Source of the DNA: Xenopus tropicalis
Taxonomy: Eukaryota > Chordata > Amphibia > Anura > Pipidae
Assembly (NCBI RefSeq): GCF_000004195.4
Contig: NC_030683.2
Location: forward strand, 46,823,358 to 46,887,357
Direction of reading: 5' to 3'
Length of the DNA stretch: 64,000 nt
Shown here: positions 33,623-45,795 of the stretch, piece by piece
Position numbering within the stretch: position 1 is the stretch's first letter
How the letters are laid out: each line of letters begins with the position of its first letter
Notes under the pieces: generated by a model
The model's input: only the letters and a program-made list of their open reading frames with translations
Databases searched by the model: none
What the model was told of the DNA's origin: nothing
Position numbers and translations under genes: made by a program

Positions 33623-36600
33623 GTAACCAGGTGGGATCTAGCACTTATATTGTTATGTTTTATTATTTATTATATTTTAAATTTTTTAAACCAAGCATAA
33701 GTCATTCAAAGGGTTTCTTATATATAGCATTTAGCTCTTGACTGGTTGCTAATTGTTTCTAGACTGGGACAAACACTGTCTATGCTCCAGCATTTCCTGT
33801 GCTAGCATTACGGAAGGGGCCAAATCAGCTTTAGTCTAATTAGCATGGTTATGGGATGGAAAATAAATAACCGTTTGTATGCTACACTGCAGTTTTGCCA
33901 GGAAAATAGTAGAAAAGTTCCTAGTTAGCCAATGAAGCTGGAGGTAGTAACAAGTATTCTTTCAAGAGAAAAAAGCCTGTCCTGATCTTTTCTACTAGGA
34001 AACTTCAGGAGCTCATTTAAAGGGTTAAATATCCAGTGCTTAAATCCCTTCACAGACACAATAATATCAGCTTGTTTGTGTTGTGCTAAAAGATGCTCCG
34101 TGTAAAGTCAGATTCATATGAAGCTGCTTTATTGATGAAAGCTGTACTTTTTGGCTCTGTCACAGTAGGTAGCTTTCCACTGGAATTACATCCTGTTATA
34201 AAAAAAAATCTCCTTATGAGAGCTCTTTTACTGCCTCCCAGGGGCATTCTTATATTCATACTGACACTAAACTTTGAAGAAAGGATCTGCAAGTCAAAGT
34301 GTGATGTTTACAACAATATGTTCTCTGGAATATATTAATGTACATAAATACTTGAGTAGTACAAACACATGTATATACAAATGCTGTTTATAAACATTTT
34401 CAAGACTTGGCAAGCAAAAACATCTGTAAACATCCTGCACATTGTAATTGTGACACTGACCAGCTAGTTTTAATGTAATATGACATGTTTCTAAAATGAG
34501 AACTGCAATTTAAAGGGTACTTTTTACCTCTAGACTGTGCTTCCATTACCAGTTAAGTTGACTTTTCAAGGAGCAACAACATATCTGCTACCCCTAAACA
34601 GACTTTAACAATGTGAACCCACAGCTATAGTGCCTTTGCTGGGCATTGTGGCTTTTCATTGATATCATGCTATTTTGCGTAATAACAAGACAATAAAACT
34701 ATAATGTTGTGATCATTAATTTATACTGTGAGCTCACTTGGCCTCATGCATTAACTAATTACAAAGATTGCTGTCTCTGACATACAAATGTGCTAAAATT
34801 CAATGAAAAAAAAGACAATGTAATTATTAAATATAAAAAGTATAGAAAACAGGAAAATGCATAGGAGAAAAAAAAAAGTGTGAATTTAAAAGAAAATCAT
34901 GTAATTGGACAATAGTGTAGGTTCCCTAAGTGCTGGGCTTCCCGTCATGTCCCCAAACAACAGATTGTTCGGAACAGCCTGGAAGCTAATGAGACTGAGA
35001 TGTGACTGGTCGTTTGTGGCACTTGAGGGGCAAAGCATTAGTTGTCTGCACAACCATATGTATGTGTCATTGTGTTACCATATATTTAAATGAAAGAGAA
35101 TCCAAACAAAAAAAAAGGGACATTTTTCTTTAAAGTTGTTATAGTTAGCACAAATGTGACTGACTACATTTCCACAAGAGAAACTATAATGTAAGCAAAA
35201 GGTTTATATGCACTAATTTTACAAACATCATCTAATGTGTCAGTTTTTAATCATGCCAAAAGGAAGTGATGGCTTTTCCTGTCTGCCTCTGTTAAAGCCA
35301 TGTAAACTAGCACCATATCTGCACCTGCTGACAGCACTAAATGCACACATATTGTTTATCCATGGGAATTTCAAGAGTACATAATACATGGCTACAATAG
35401 GAAATACAACAATCCAAGGCAGAACAAACACGCTTTGCACTCACAATTATATTCCTTTTCCATTAATTGTAGAATAACTTCCCCTCCCTCTCTATTACTT
35501 TAAAACCCAGTCTCTCATTCTACTTTCCCAATTGACTGTGTTCAGCAACTGTCTGCTTCCTTTGGGAGTTTCCATGAATTGTTTGCGGAGGGGGTGCTGA
35601 TCTTGGTTTTGAGCACCAGCCTCTTTTGTCTTTTTCTGGCCCATATATTATTAATACATCAACAGCACAGAATACACACTTCAGAAACTGGATCTTGCCT
35701 CTGGCGACAGTATTATTTCATAATCAAGGTTGTGTATCTCCACCTCTTCCATACTGTGCTGTTTCAGTTTTCAGAGAAAATGAAAACTTTTTGCTACCGC
35801 AGCTCATAAGAGCAGTTATTTTATGTGGGAAAGGAAATGCAGGCAAAGGCGATGATTCATCATGAACATTATTTGACACAATAACTTCCGTTTAAGTAAT
35901 TCCCTTGATCTAAGTGGGAGAAAAAATAAACATCCCCTTGATTTTAGCAGTACATATTCTTTCCTTGATGGGAAAAAGCACTGCTTTAATAAAGCTCTAG
36001 AGTACTGAGTATCATTTTTGGAAGAATAAAAAACATTTACTACTGCTATAGTACCTTTTATGCCCCCCATTGCCCAAGGGATTAAAATAAATTTCTGTAT
36101 GACATCATAATTTCCATAAAACTTGGCACTATAACATGTAGAATATGTTTTTGCCCGCTTCATACTTGGTTTTGATTGATCATATACATACTAAAAATAA
36201 CCAAATAAAACATTTCTAAATGTAGCCAGTTTGAAAGAGAGCAAGTCAATTTAGATGAAACACAGCAGTATATAATGTTCCCCTGGCCCTCAGTGAGTTA
36301 ACTGCGTCCCCCCTGCAAATCCCACTTAATTCTTGTCCTGCCCAAGGGAAAGTAGGAGAAGGATGGTGGTGCAGAGGCTGTAAATTGCTGTATATTGCTG
36401 CCGAGTAATAAAACAAGCTATATTGTATCTTTACTTGCTCCTTAAGAAACTATACCATTTTTTATACCCACTAAAATGAATTAGATAAATAAGATGCATT
36501 CAGTTGTCAGCACCAAACTTCTCTGTTTCTGTCTAAAAGATTTAGAAGCAAAAGTCAGTTATCATTTGTCTAACTTTAGTTGTTTAAATTGATTTCAGAG

Positions 36601-37367
36601 AGCCTGTATAAAATAAGGTGCTGATTAAGGTGCCCATTGTGTTTCTCCCTCATCCACACATGCATTCTGAGAGTTGTAGTTCACTTGTAGCTAGAGAACA
36701 GAAATATGCAGATATATAAGTTATATATAAAATTCATATAAACTGTATATAAATAAGGTAATATATGCAGCAGGAAAGAACAGCAGTCATTTTTTTCCTG
36801 ACTTTAATTAATTATAGAGATTCTCTGCTGTAACCAGAAAAGAAAAACTTACTTTATGCAGCCCAGGGATCCAACCACTGGTCTGCATTAATCTATTTGC
36901 AATCAACAGGAGAACTCTGCTTGCTCACTGATCTGTATTATACTGAACTATTTGCATTTAAGCAGGAAAAACAAGTATGATTGTTTTTGCCTCAAATAAA
37001 AGTTTTTAGTGTAGAGTAAGGGTAAATACAAGGCGATCAGCAAAGTTGAGTAGCCACATAAATATCTAGACAGTTGGCATAAACTTGTTTTCATGGTAGT
37101 AACCAGGGGATTATAACTAGATAAAATAACTAGATAAAATAAGATTGTGTTTATTGTATTGTCATGGTTACTGCATCATGGGGCACTTAACAGGATATTG
37201 TCTTGAGACAAGGAAAATTAAGAACCCCGTGGATAAAATACAGATATAGCTGCCATTATTTTGAAATAACCTAAGTGGCTACCAAAGTATTTAACATCTC
37301 CAAAACATATCTAAAGTAAATTTATTATTGTAAAACTGAAGAGACCCATTGAGTTTTAACTTTTTCG
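33623..37367. other. Unique stretch; two blocks of enhancer-like composition
   Basis: No gene recognised. The blocks 33715-33860 (containing GCTTTAGTCTAATTAGCATG) and 34086-34335 (containing GGTAGCTTTCCACTGGAATT) are repeat-free and less AT-rich than their flanks. ORFs up to 115 codons have no recognisable domain. A tandem AACTAGATAAAAT occurs at about 37116-37141. Confidence 0.35.
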
Positions 37368-37604
37368 ACGCTTGCGCAACTTTTTCGTATTTTTAGTGCA
37401 GAAAAAACGGATCGTTTTTGCCGCTGTTTACAATCGTTTGGTACGAAAATTTTGTGACTTTCGGATCACCAATACGATATTATCATGACTAATACGATTT
37501 TTTTCGGAAGCATTTTTGTGATATTTACGATCTTCAGAAATTTTCGTTTCCAATCAGAATTTTTCCATTCGGGATTCGAACTCGTGTTTTGATAAATCTG
37601 CCCC
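37368..37604. mobile_element. Truncated MITE of the GGGGCAGATTTAT family
   Basis: The right end is CGTGTTTTGATAAATCTGCCCC. The interior carries many TTTTCG/CGAAAA units (GCAACTTTTTCGTATTTTTA, CAATACGATATTATCATGAC). The left terminus expected from the copies at 40500 and 45216 is missing. Confidence 0.75.
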
Positions 37605-37608
37605 TATG

Positions 37609-37856
37609 AGTCAGCTTCCTGCTGATTGGCTCAGATCCACATTCTGAAGGAGAGGGGGGGGCGAGTTCATAGCATTCTTGAGGGAGGGGGGAGCAGAGAG
37701 CTGCATGTCTCTGGCACATGAATTACAGACACAAGAAATCTTTTGACAGAGAAGTCAGTGCAGCATTTCTGTAAGTGCTTATGGCTGTATTTACATAGAC
37801 CTTTCTGATAAAGCTTACTTAGTTTTTACCTGTCTTTCTCCTTTAAAGGCTTTAGA
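37609..37856. mobile_element. T2-type element, 3' part
   Basis: It matches 26428-26669 block for block and ends ACCTGTCTTTCTCCTTTAA. The left side abuts the truncated MITE at 37368, whose insertion, or a deletion, removed the rest. Confidence 0.75.
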
Positions 37857-39416
37857 GACTAAAAACAATTACTATTGCTCTAAATGGCATCACTAACTAC
37901 TTCTTATGTATGACTTCTCCCTCTTTCCTGGACTCCTGGGTGCCAAATGTGTGGTTTTTAAATTGAAACCCTTACATATATTGTGTTTGACAGGAACCTT
38001 TGCTTAGCAGCTGATAATAGCTTTAGACATAAGTGCTAGGAACTACTGGAGATGAAAAGTGAAAAAATACTGCTCCTCCAGGGACTTGGGTTTCTAAGGA
38101 AAACAAGCCAGAGATTTTTAACTTAATACATACGGGATTTAATACCTCAAGGGAAATTAGAAGACTTCTGTGCTGATGTGGCCTAAAGTCATCATGTTTT
38201 TATTTTATTTGCGTATCTGAATAGAGTATATAAGACACAAATACTCTGTCCCAACAAGCTCAAAGGCATATGGCTGGAAATATGGTTGAAAACCACAAGG
38301 AAGGATCAACTGAAACCAAAGTGGTATAGAGTAAAAAAAAATATTCTAAAGGACAGAGGAAGTAATTTTCCGGTATGATTTGCAGAGTACTGGGCAGGAA
38401 GAACAAATGAAAATATCATAGCTCACTGTACTGATACTCAAAATTCCCACAGTATCACTATACTTCTTTTGTAGAATGATTTTTGTAGCATTAATACAAA
38501 CATTCTGGTAAGGTCTAAAGGGACAGCCAATAATGTATTTGTTGGAAGGTTGGAAGTATTTCAGAATTTTCATGTTTTTAGATAATTTAAAATATTAGCA
38601 ATATAAATTTTGTTTACCTAGCTGAACAGGAAAAGTCTTCCTTAGTGCAGAAATTGTAACGTTTTCATTCAGCAGCAGGCAAGACTTTCTATTCAGTAGA
38701 AAGGAAAGGGATAAACTGGTAGAGAGGATTTTCACAAGAAACATTCTATTATATTTTGGACCAAAAAGTAATTTCAAATATTTGAAAGGTCTGTAAATAT
38801 ATTTAAATATGGTGAAATATTTACTGAATGTTACGGAATCTGATAAGGAGGAGCAACAGGAACTCTTCTACAGTTACTGTTTATTAAACAAAGAACTGAC
38901 TGTAGAATGAAACAAGGACAGTGGTTTAATATATTACTGCATTTATACCACCAGGATATTACTGGGAAATTACCACCTTAATTATAGAAAATTGAATAAC
39001 TGAGAGAGCATAAAATCGCAAAGATCAATCACATAAACTGTTCCTTATTATTCATTTTCATGCTCTGACATTTTAGAGGCCACAGACAGCCCTCAGAATG
39101 CACAACTTAAACCATACTTGAACTCTGCTGAGAACAGAAAAAATTAAACCAGCAATTATGCTTCATTAAATATGCAATGCTAATATATACTAATAAAATG
39201 TGTGATTCTCAGATATAAAGTACTTTCTTGCAAGTTGGAATTTGCAGGCTATGAAAAAAGGAGACTGCTAAATAGGAAACACCACGAGTAGCTCTAACCA
39301 ATTCCTTTCATTTATTTGACTCAATCTACAGTCTAGGGTTCCTTGTAAAATGTGTTAATATATGTCGAAAACCCCTTTACACATGGTCCTCTCATTACAG
39401 GGGGGTGAAGGGGGTA
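37857..39416. other. No gene or repeat recognised
   Basis: AT-rich unique-looking sequence, chance ORFs only. Confidence 0.45.
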
Positions 39417-39419
39417 TTA

Positions 39420-39500
39420 GGGCTCTGGCACACGGGGAGATTAGTCGCCCGCGGCAAGAGTTTTGCCGCGGGCGACTAATCTCCCCGTGTGCCAGAGCCC
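39420..39500. mobile_element. Minimal Harbinger-type MITE: an 81-bp perfect hairpin
   Basis: Including the flanking TTA (39417-39419) and TAA (39501-39503), the arms 39417-39457 and 39463-39503 are exact inverse complements over 41 bp around a 5-base loop GAGTT. It keeps only the terminal repeats of the family seen at 23333 and 54357; the core is gone. Absence of any mismatch between arms suggests a recent origin or arm homogenisation. Confidence 0.93.
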
Positions 39501-39548
39501 TAAAGGGTAAAAACAAAACAATGATTAAAAAGCGAATAAGATTGCTTA

Positions 39549-39685
39549 GGTCTCAGGCACATGGGGAGATAAGTCGCCAGCAGGAGACTTATCCCCCCCC
39601 ACCCCCAAATGCCTTCCCACTCGCAAGCATGTGAATCACTGGCGGGATGGCATATGCATCTAAAACCAAAGTGAGGTGTGTGCCC
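39549..39685. mobile_element. Harbinger-type MITE, decayed 137-bp copy
   Basis: It starts GGTCTCAGGCACATGGGGAG and ends near GTGTGTGCCC, with TTA at 39546-39548 and 39686-39688. The interior CATGTGAATCACTGGCGGGA matches the 45796 copy. The right end has lost most of its inverted repeat. Confidence 0.75.
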
Positions 39686-39688
39686 TTA

Positions 39689-39952
39689 CTCTCTCAACAG
39701 GTAATGCTGATCATATTACTATTACATATTATACCATTAACCTTGGTTTGCTAACTTAATGTTGTACTTTGTGCAGAAAGCAGATGAAATACTGGTAAAG
39801 AAGGTTGTAGCATCAAGGATCCCATATAGTGGAAACATAAGGTATCACATTAATATAAACTGCTACAATTTGATACATTTATTTCTAACATTTATATCAG
39901 TAGCAACTCCAGCCCTTTTGAGTTTTACTAAACTCTGTTAGTTACCGTGTTT
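39689..39952. other. No gene or repeat recognised
   Basis: Short unique-looking spacer. Confidence 0.4.
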
Positions 39953-39954
39953 CC

Positions 39955-40205
39955 CCGAAAATAAGACACTGTCTTATATATTTTTAAGCTCCAAAATATG
40001 CACTAGGTCTTATTTTTAGGGGATGTCTTATTTTTCCATGAAGAAGAATACAGTACACATTTATTCCATCGTTTGGGCGAGATTTATCGCCCAGCCCTAG
40101 GTGGGTGTCTTATTTTCGGGGGGTGCCTTATTTTCCACAGGGGGGTGAAAAATCGGGGGGGGGTGCCTTACTTTCGGAGGATGTCCTATTTTCGGGGAAA
40201 CAGGG
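39955..40205. mobile_element. TA-flanked MITE with CCCCGAAAATAAGAC ends
   Basis: The left end is CCGTGTTTCCCCGAAAATAAG and the right end TATTTTCGGGGAAACAGGG. TA dinucleotides lie directly outside (39953-39954 and 40206-40207), as in Tc1/mariner-type insertions. The terminal motif recurs inside (TCTTATTTTCGGGG, CCTTACTTTCGGAGG), so the right half is a string of degenerate copies of the terminus. This terminus type occurs across several vertebrate groups. Confidence 0.8.
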
Positions 40206-40207
40206 TA

Positions 40208-40499
40208 TTAGCTGATACTTTACAGAGAAAAGCAAGCAAGTGAAGTGTCAAATTATTACTGTTGGCAACAAGGTTTGCTAGTGTAGGAAAATGAAAACTA
40301 AATATTTTCAAAATATTAATTGTAGAAAAAAAAAAAGGTGTTCGATCTGTGGATCTGGAGCTTTATTTGCCCATCAAGTATAAATCTTTGCTATAGTTTT
40401 GTTTCACAGAATTTTTTGAATTTATGTCCTTTTTAAAATGCTAAAAAACTAGAATTTAAAAAGGAAAAATTCTGCTGCAGTTGAACAGTTGGACAAAAA
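40208..40499. other. No gene or repeat recognised
   Basis: AT-rich spacer with an A-run at 40327-40337. Confidence 0.4.
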
Positions 40500-41003
40500 G
40501 GGGCCTATTTATTAAAGTACGACAGGTACGAAATACAAAAAATTCATATTTGTTTGGACTGTGCGTATTTTTTGAGACTTTTTCGTATATTTGCACGACT
40601 TTTTTGTACTTTGCGACAAAATTGTATTGTCGCGCTGTGTAGGAAAGTTTTGGATTCATTCAAACTTCGGTATCATGCCTTTCTTTGGGCCAGGTTGGAG
40701 CTGCAGAGTGCCATTGAGTCCTATGGGAGGCTTCCAAAATCATGCACAGAAGGATCAAAGTCGGATAGGTTTTCCCGCCGTTTGGATATGAAAATTTTGT
40801 GACTTTCAGATCGCCAATACAATATTATCATGACTAATATGATTTTTTCGTAAGCATTTTCGTGATATTTGCGATCATCAGAAATTATTGTATCTAATCT
40901 GAATTTTACCCAATTCGGGATTCAACAACAACAACAACAAAAAAAAAACATTTGTAAAGCGCTTTTCTCCCGTAGGACCCAAAGCGCATGATGAATCAGC
41001 CCC
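40500..41003. mobile_element. MITE of the GGGGCAGATTTAT family with a SINE-like scrap inside
   Basis: It begins GGGGCCTATTTATTAAAGT and ends TGATGAATCAGCCCC. The interior shares GGGCCAGGTTGGAGCTGCAG, CATTGAGTCCTATGGGAGGC and CTTCCAAAATCATGC with the copy at 45216. An (AAC)n/A-rich piece followed by TTTGTAAAGCGCTTTTCTCC (about 40925-40990) interrupts the right end and looks like a SINE tail. Confidence 0.82.
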
Positions 41004-42790
41004 ATGGTCTCAGAAACAAAGTACTACACAGACATACATATTTCTAGTAATAACAGCACTAGAGATTAATCCATTTTACTCTTTTGAAAATTGAACATAT
41101 TACAGAAAATGTATATTACAAACAATACATATCTAAATATTGCTGTAAATTATAAAACAATAAAATAGAAGCTTCCAAAGACGATCCAGCAACACTGATC
41201 CATGAAATGCAAAAAAGTCATTTATGCTTTGTGTACATGTCTGGCGGCATATTGCTGTCATATTACCAACAGCCAGAGCATTAGAAAGCAAAGATGGGCA
41301 CATGTTCTACATTTGAATGGTCTGGTTTTATAGACTTGATACCTCAAGGAATGTATGCAAGCCTATTCAGTGGTTTGCTGGAGTGCAATAACTGATGCAC
41401 TTTCCAATAACACAGGACTAAAATTTACATTTTCAAATGAATTTTCCAAGTGTCTGAGAAAATTGCTTTACTGAATACTTTGTCTGGAGCCATTCACATT
41501 TATAAATTGTAGGCCATAAAGACAGTATTTCCAGCAAAGACTCTTGGAAGGACACATCTAATATAACCTTTTAGAAAAGTGGGACACAAAGAATAGTTGG
41601 TACTGCAGGAACCATGTTTAACACGTGCCATCTCCCAGGCCTCAAATACTACATAAAGCTGACACCTAAAAAAACATCTATTTAAAACACTACTACTGTA
41701 AATACAACGCAAAGTCAACCTCTTATGGTCTGGTATTCACATTCAAGTTCATTCCAGTGGGGGCTTCCTTGTCCTTTAATGCCATGTAATAATGCCCAAG
41801 AGAAAGGTCTACAGTGAGGGCTGCAGCGCATCTGCTTATCAGATTGTGCCTTGGTCCTTTGCACATTTACCCCTGCACCTTATCTTGTATCAAGATGTCC
41901 CTAAACATTAAAATGTCCATGTTTTACACATACTGGAATGTTTTAGGTTTCTCATCTACTCTGCAAACAGAATGGCTTAGTAACCTTTTGTCAATTTCGG
42001 ATTAGCAGCATATTAAATGACTATTCAGTTCTACATGTTAATGAACCTTGTATAAAGAGGACTATTACAAAATGCCACACATACACTTTGAATTGAAAAA
42101 GTGAAAATTTCAGTGAAAAGGATTTACAGCAGTTATGGGTTCTTCTATAACCTCTTACAACAGGACCTAAATAAAAGGTATTTTGCATAATGAAAGTAAA
42201 TGAATTATAAGCAACTATCCAATATACATTACACATTTCCATTAGTTTTAAAATTATTTGTAAATGTAAATGCAGCTGAAAGCAGTATTTGTTCTCTTTC
42301 TGCACCATTCCTTTAGGAAAGACTTTTCCATAATGATTCTTTATAGACTTATCAATCTGTTTTAAAATCAAAGAACATTTGTAATAAATGTTTATTAGAA
42401 AGCTGCTTAAAATGTAACTTTTATAATTTCATAAAAAGCATTTAGAATCCCTTCAAGTCTAGAAGACAGTTTTGTGACCTAGAGCTCATTATAACCAATC
42501 ATGTACCTAATTATAATTGCTATTTTCTACAAATTAAATGTACTATACTGATTTAGGAGTAAATGTAAATTATATTAATGTTAAATCAATAAAGGTGAGC
42601 AAACCTTAGCCTAATAAGTTAAGCATCTTTGCACTACAATATAAACATATTTTTGAAAACAAACTGGCACCATATAAAGCAGATGGAGTAACAGTGGATG
42701 ATAATTGTGCACCATTGTGGCAACTTGATACAAACTACAACTCACAGAATTGGTATAAGAGTTGACTGCTGATCCATAACTTCTGTACAC

Positions 42791-42890
42791 CTTAGGGGGA
42801 GTACATTTTACACATGAACAACCTCAGGTTTCTGAGCATGATGGATCCTCAATAAATCGGTGATCAGGAAGAAACAAAAAGGTCACTTAC
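42791..42890 (-). other. Candidate recursive-splice exon (RS-exon)
   Basis: It starts directly after the acceptor AG of the ratchet motif, with its own GTAAGT donor at the first base, and ends 100 bases later at CTAAG before GTGTAC, a moderate donor. In vertebrate recursive splicing such short exons define the ratchet site and are then removed by use of the first-base donor. No coding potential is implied. The end point is one of several possible weak donors. Confidence 0.25.
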
Positions 42891-42920
42891 CTAAAAGGAA
42901 AAAGAGAAGGAAAAGGTCAA
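42885..42920 (-). promoter_or_regulatory. Ratchet-type recursive splice site
   Basis: Read on the minus strand: a possible branch point TTGAC, then the pyrimidine tract CCTTTTCCTTCTCTTTTTCC, then TTTTAG, immediately followed by GTAAGTGACC. An acceptor fused to a perfect consensus donor (AG^GTAAGT, cut between 42891 and 42890) is the definition of a zero-nucleotide-exon recursive splice site. It is the only AGGTAAGT I found on either strand of the window. It implies a long intron of a minus-strand gene; no host gene is visible. Confidence 0.45.
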
Positions 42921-45215
42921 TAAGATGTTACAAGAAAACAAATCTATATTGTGCAAATGATGCTGGCAGCTTATTGCCTAGAAATTCAAATCCTAATGTA
43001 TAGGTTTCTATGATAAGATGAAAGAAACTACACACAGGAAAGAAGAGCAATATTCTCTCCTTTCTTTTATTATAGTAGTAAGCAATACATTTATATACAA
43101 ATGTATGCTTTCATAAACCCCATCTTAAAGATGCCCGTTTTTCATATTATTTATTGTCACCTTGAATCTAAGAGGTAAATTCAACAGCTAGTACATATAA
43201 CTCACCAACTCCTGCATAACCATGCACTAGAGAATTACATTGCTAGAGACCTTTTTTACTATTTCATCCTCCAACACAAAACAATAATGTCTGAACCACC
43301 CTTGTGTTGGCAAGATACAGGCACATTTGCCTAGCTGGGCAAGAAGTGCATTACCCTAAAAAGTGCTTTGACCCTTTTACCTCTTAAGGTTTGAAATACA
43401 GGGGGAAAATAGAAAAGGATTACATGTGTCTTTAATTGAGGCTACTGAAGTACCCGTTACAACAATTATTCCAGTCTGGTATTACACCTGTAATTTTACC
43501 ACTAGGTACAGAACAGCCTCTGTTTTACTTCATGTACATAAAGCTAAGAAAAACAAATTCCACTTAAAAACACTCAAAAACAAACCCTGATTGCCAAATT
43601 ATACCAGCACCAGCATATATGAGCAGGACATTTATGTTTTAAAATGTACACAATCCAGTTTAGTTGCTCTATTCGAAGGCCAATTAAGTTGGATACTGTA
43701 AAAGGCATCCAGTACACATCCAGCCTTATTCCTGCAATTTATACTGATTGGTTAACTTACTCTATGGCAGCCAACAACAGCTGTGGATCAGCTTAGAACA
43801 CAAAGAGGTTGCTCTGCTGTGCAAAGGAAATAGGCCTGAGAGCCTGCAACCTAATAGTTTCCTAATTTTGACAGGGCTTTCCATAATATTCAAATATACA
43901 GAAGTAAATATTTACATCAGATAATACAGCTTATGCATTATGCACTCCCCCTCATTGGCCCAAGGAAGTCATTTAACATCCTTATCACTCCCTGCTATTC
44001 TTGTCATAGTAGACTCCCATCTCCTGTCACACAATTAAAGAATTCAGAAGAAAACTATTTCCCACAGTATTCTAAAAAAGAGCACATCTCTTAGATTATA
44101 TGCAGCCCCTTTTCTAATGTAAGAGGTACCACCATTAAGTCTCAGGTCACAGCTTTTAGTGAAGTGCTAGAGAATACATATTCATGAATATGGACATATT
44201 CAATATTCTGTAACTATAATTATGTTTTTAAAATTATCATTATGTTTGAATGCATATAATAAAAATGTTCTTTTCAACAAATGCCGCAAGCTGTAATTCA
44301 CCAAATGTTTTTGGATGCAGTGCAAGTTGCATTATCATATGATAGGTATCCCTTTGGAAGTGTTTTTTTTTTTAAATATGGCATGAGAACATGTATATGC
44401 TGGTATGAAAATTGTCCATTATTTTGACAGACTATAATATATTACAGGTTCTATATTACAAGAGTTGGTTGTTGTTTTTCCCTAATCATAAGCCATAATA
44501 AAGACAAACTGCAATATAAACATTTGACTAGTCTTAATACGTTAAAAACAAACTTTATGACTCTGGGTTCCTACCTATACCTGTAAGAAAACTATTCTAT
44601 CACCCCTGTGGGCTGTATTTAAAGATCCACTTGCTGACCAACTGCTCAGAGGGTATGGGTGCATTCATTTTTGGCATCACAGGGTGTGGCTTCTTTTGGT
44701 TGCATGGGGCCTCATGCAAGGACATACATACTAAATATGCCTACTGCTTACAAAATTTGACACTGTGGGTTGACAGCTCTGTTAATAAAAGGAAATGCAT
44801 GAATAATTTCACACAACCAAGGACTTAAACTGTAAGGTCATACATTGTCCCTAAATATACACAAGAGTCTATCATTGCCTGAAGTTCCTCAGCACTATAT
44901 AGTACTATCTACAGGAAAAAGGAAGATGTTAATGAATACAAAAGCCTATTGTTTACCAAGAATGCACCACTGAAAAACACTACATTCGCTTTGGTATTCC
45001 ATTTTAGATTGTAGCACAAGTAATCAAAGTCATATATCATTTTATTAAAGCCCTTCACAATTTAAGTATATTTTCTGTTTTAGTTATAATAAGCAATAAA
45101 CAAGTTAGCATAGTTGGGCCATACAGCAGGTTCACAAATGGGCTTTAGGGTGAAGACACATGGAGCAACTAGTAGCAGCTACTAAACGCTAGAAAATCCC
45201 CTGCCATAGACTAAG

Positions 45216-45792
45216 GGGCACATTTACTTACCCACGAACGGGCCGAATGCGCCCAAATGCGTTTTTTTCGTAATGATCGGTATTTGGCGATTTTTCGGAA
45301 AATTATTGCAACTTTTTTGTTGCCATTCCGAATGTTTTTTCGTAGCGTTAAAACTTGCGCGAAAAGTCGCGCCTTTTTCCTAGCCATTCCGAAAGTTGCG
45401 CAAAATGTTGCGATTTTTTCGTAGCGTTCGGATTCATTCAAGCTTCAGTATGGTGACTTTTCTTGGGCCAGGTTGGAGCTGCAGGGTGCCATTGAGTCCT
45501 ATGGGAGGCTTCCAAAATCATGCTAAGTCTGAAAGTCTGAAAGTTTCGCCCGCCGCTTACGAACGCTCAATACGAAAAAGTCGCGACAAGATACGAGCGA
45601 ATCGTAATGGCTACGAAAAACTTGCGTTTTTTGCGAAAATCGTATTGGTAACGAAAAAGTTGCGACAATTTCCGAAAAGTCGTAAAGGCGCCAAAAAAAT
45701 TGCAACAAATACGAAAAAGTCGCAAAATGTTCGTTTTCCAATCGGAATTTTTCCAATTCGGATTCGAATTCGTGTCTTAGTAAATCAGCCCC
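45216..45792. mobile_element. MITE of the GGGGCAGATTTAT family, 577 bp, nested
   Basis: It runs from GGGGCACATTTACTTACC to TCTTAGTAAATCAGCCCC, with TAA before (45213-45215) and after (45793-45795). It is rich in TTTTTCG and CGAAAAAGT units arranged as opposite arms, so it is mostly an imperfect palindrome. The 153- and 94-codon ORFs here are translations of that repeat, not genes. CpG content is far above that of the flanks. Confidence 0.9.
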
Positions 45793-45795
45793 TAA

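Larger units (their letters stand above)
41004..45144. other. Longest repeat-free block, probable intronic or intergenic DNA
   Basis: No transposon ends recognised in 4.1 kb. ORFs up to 116 codons have no recognisable domain. On the minus strand it contains the recursive-splicing-like motif at 42885-42920. Confidence 0.5.
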
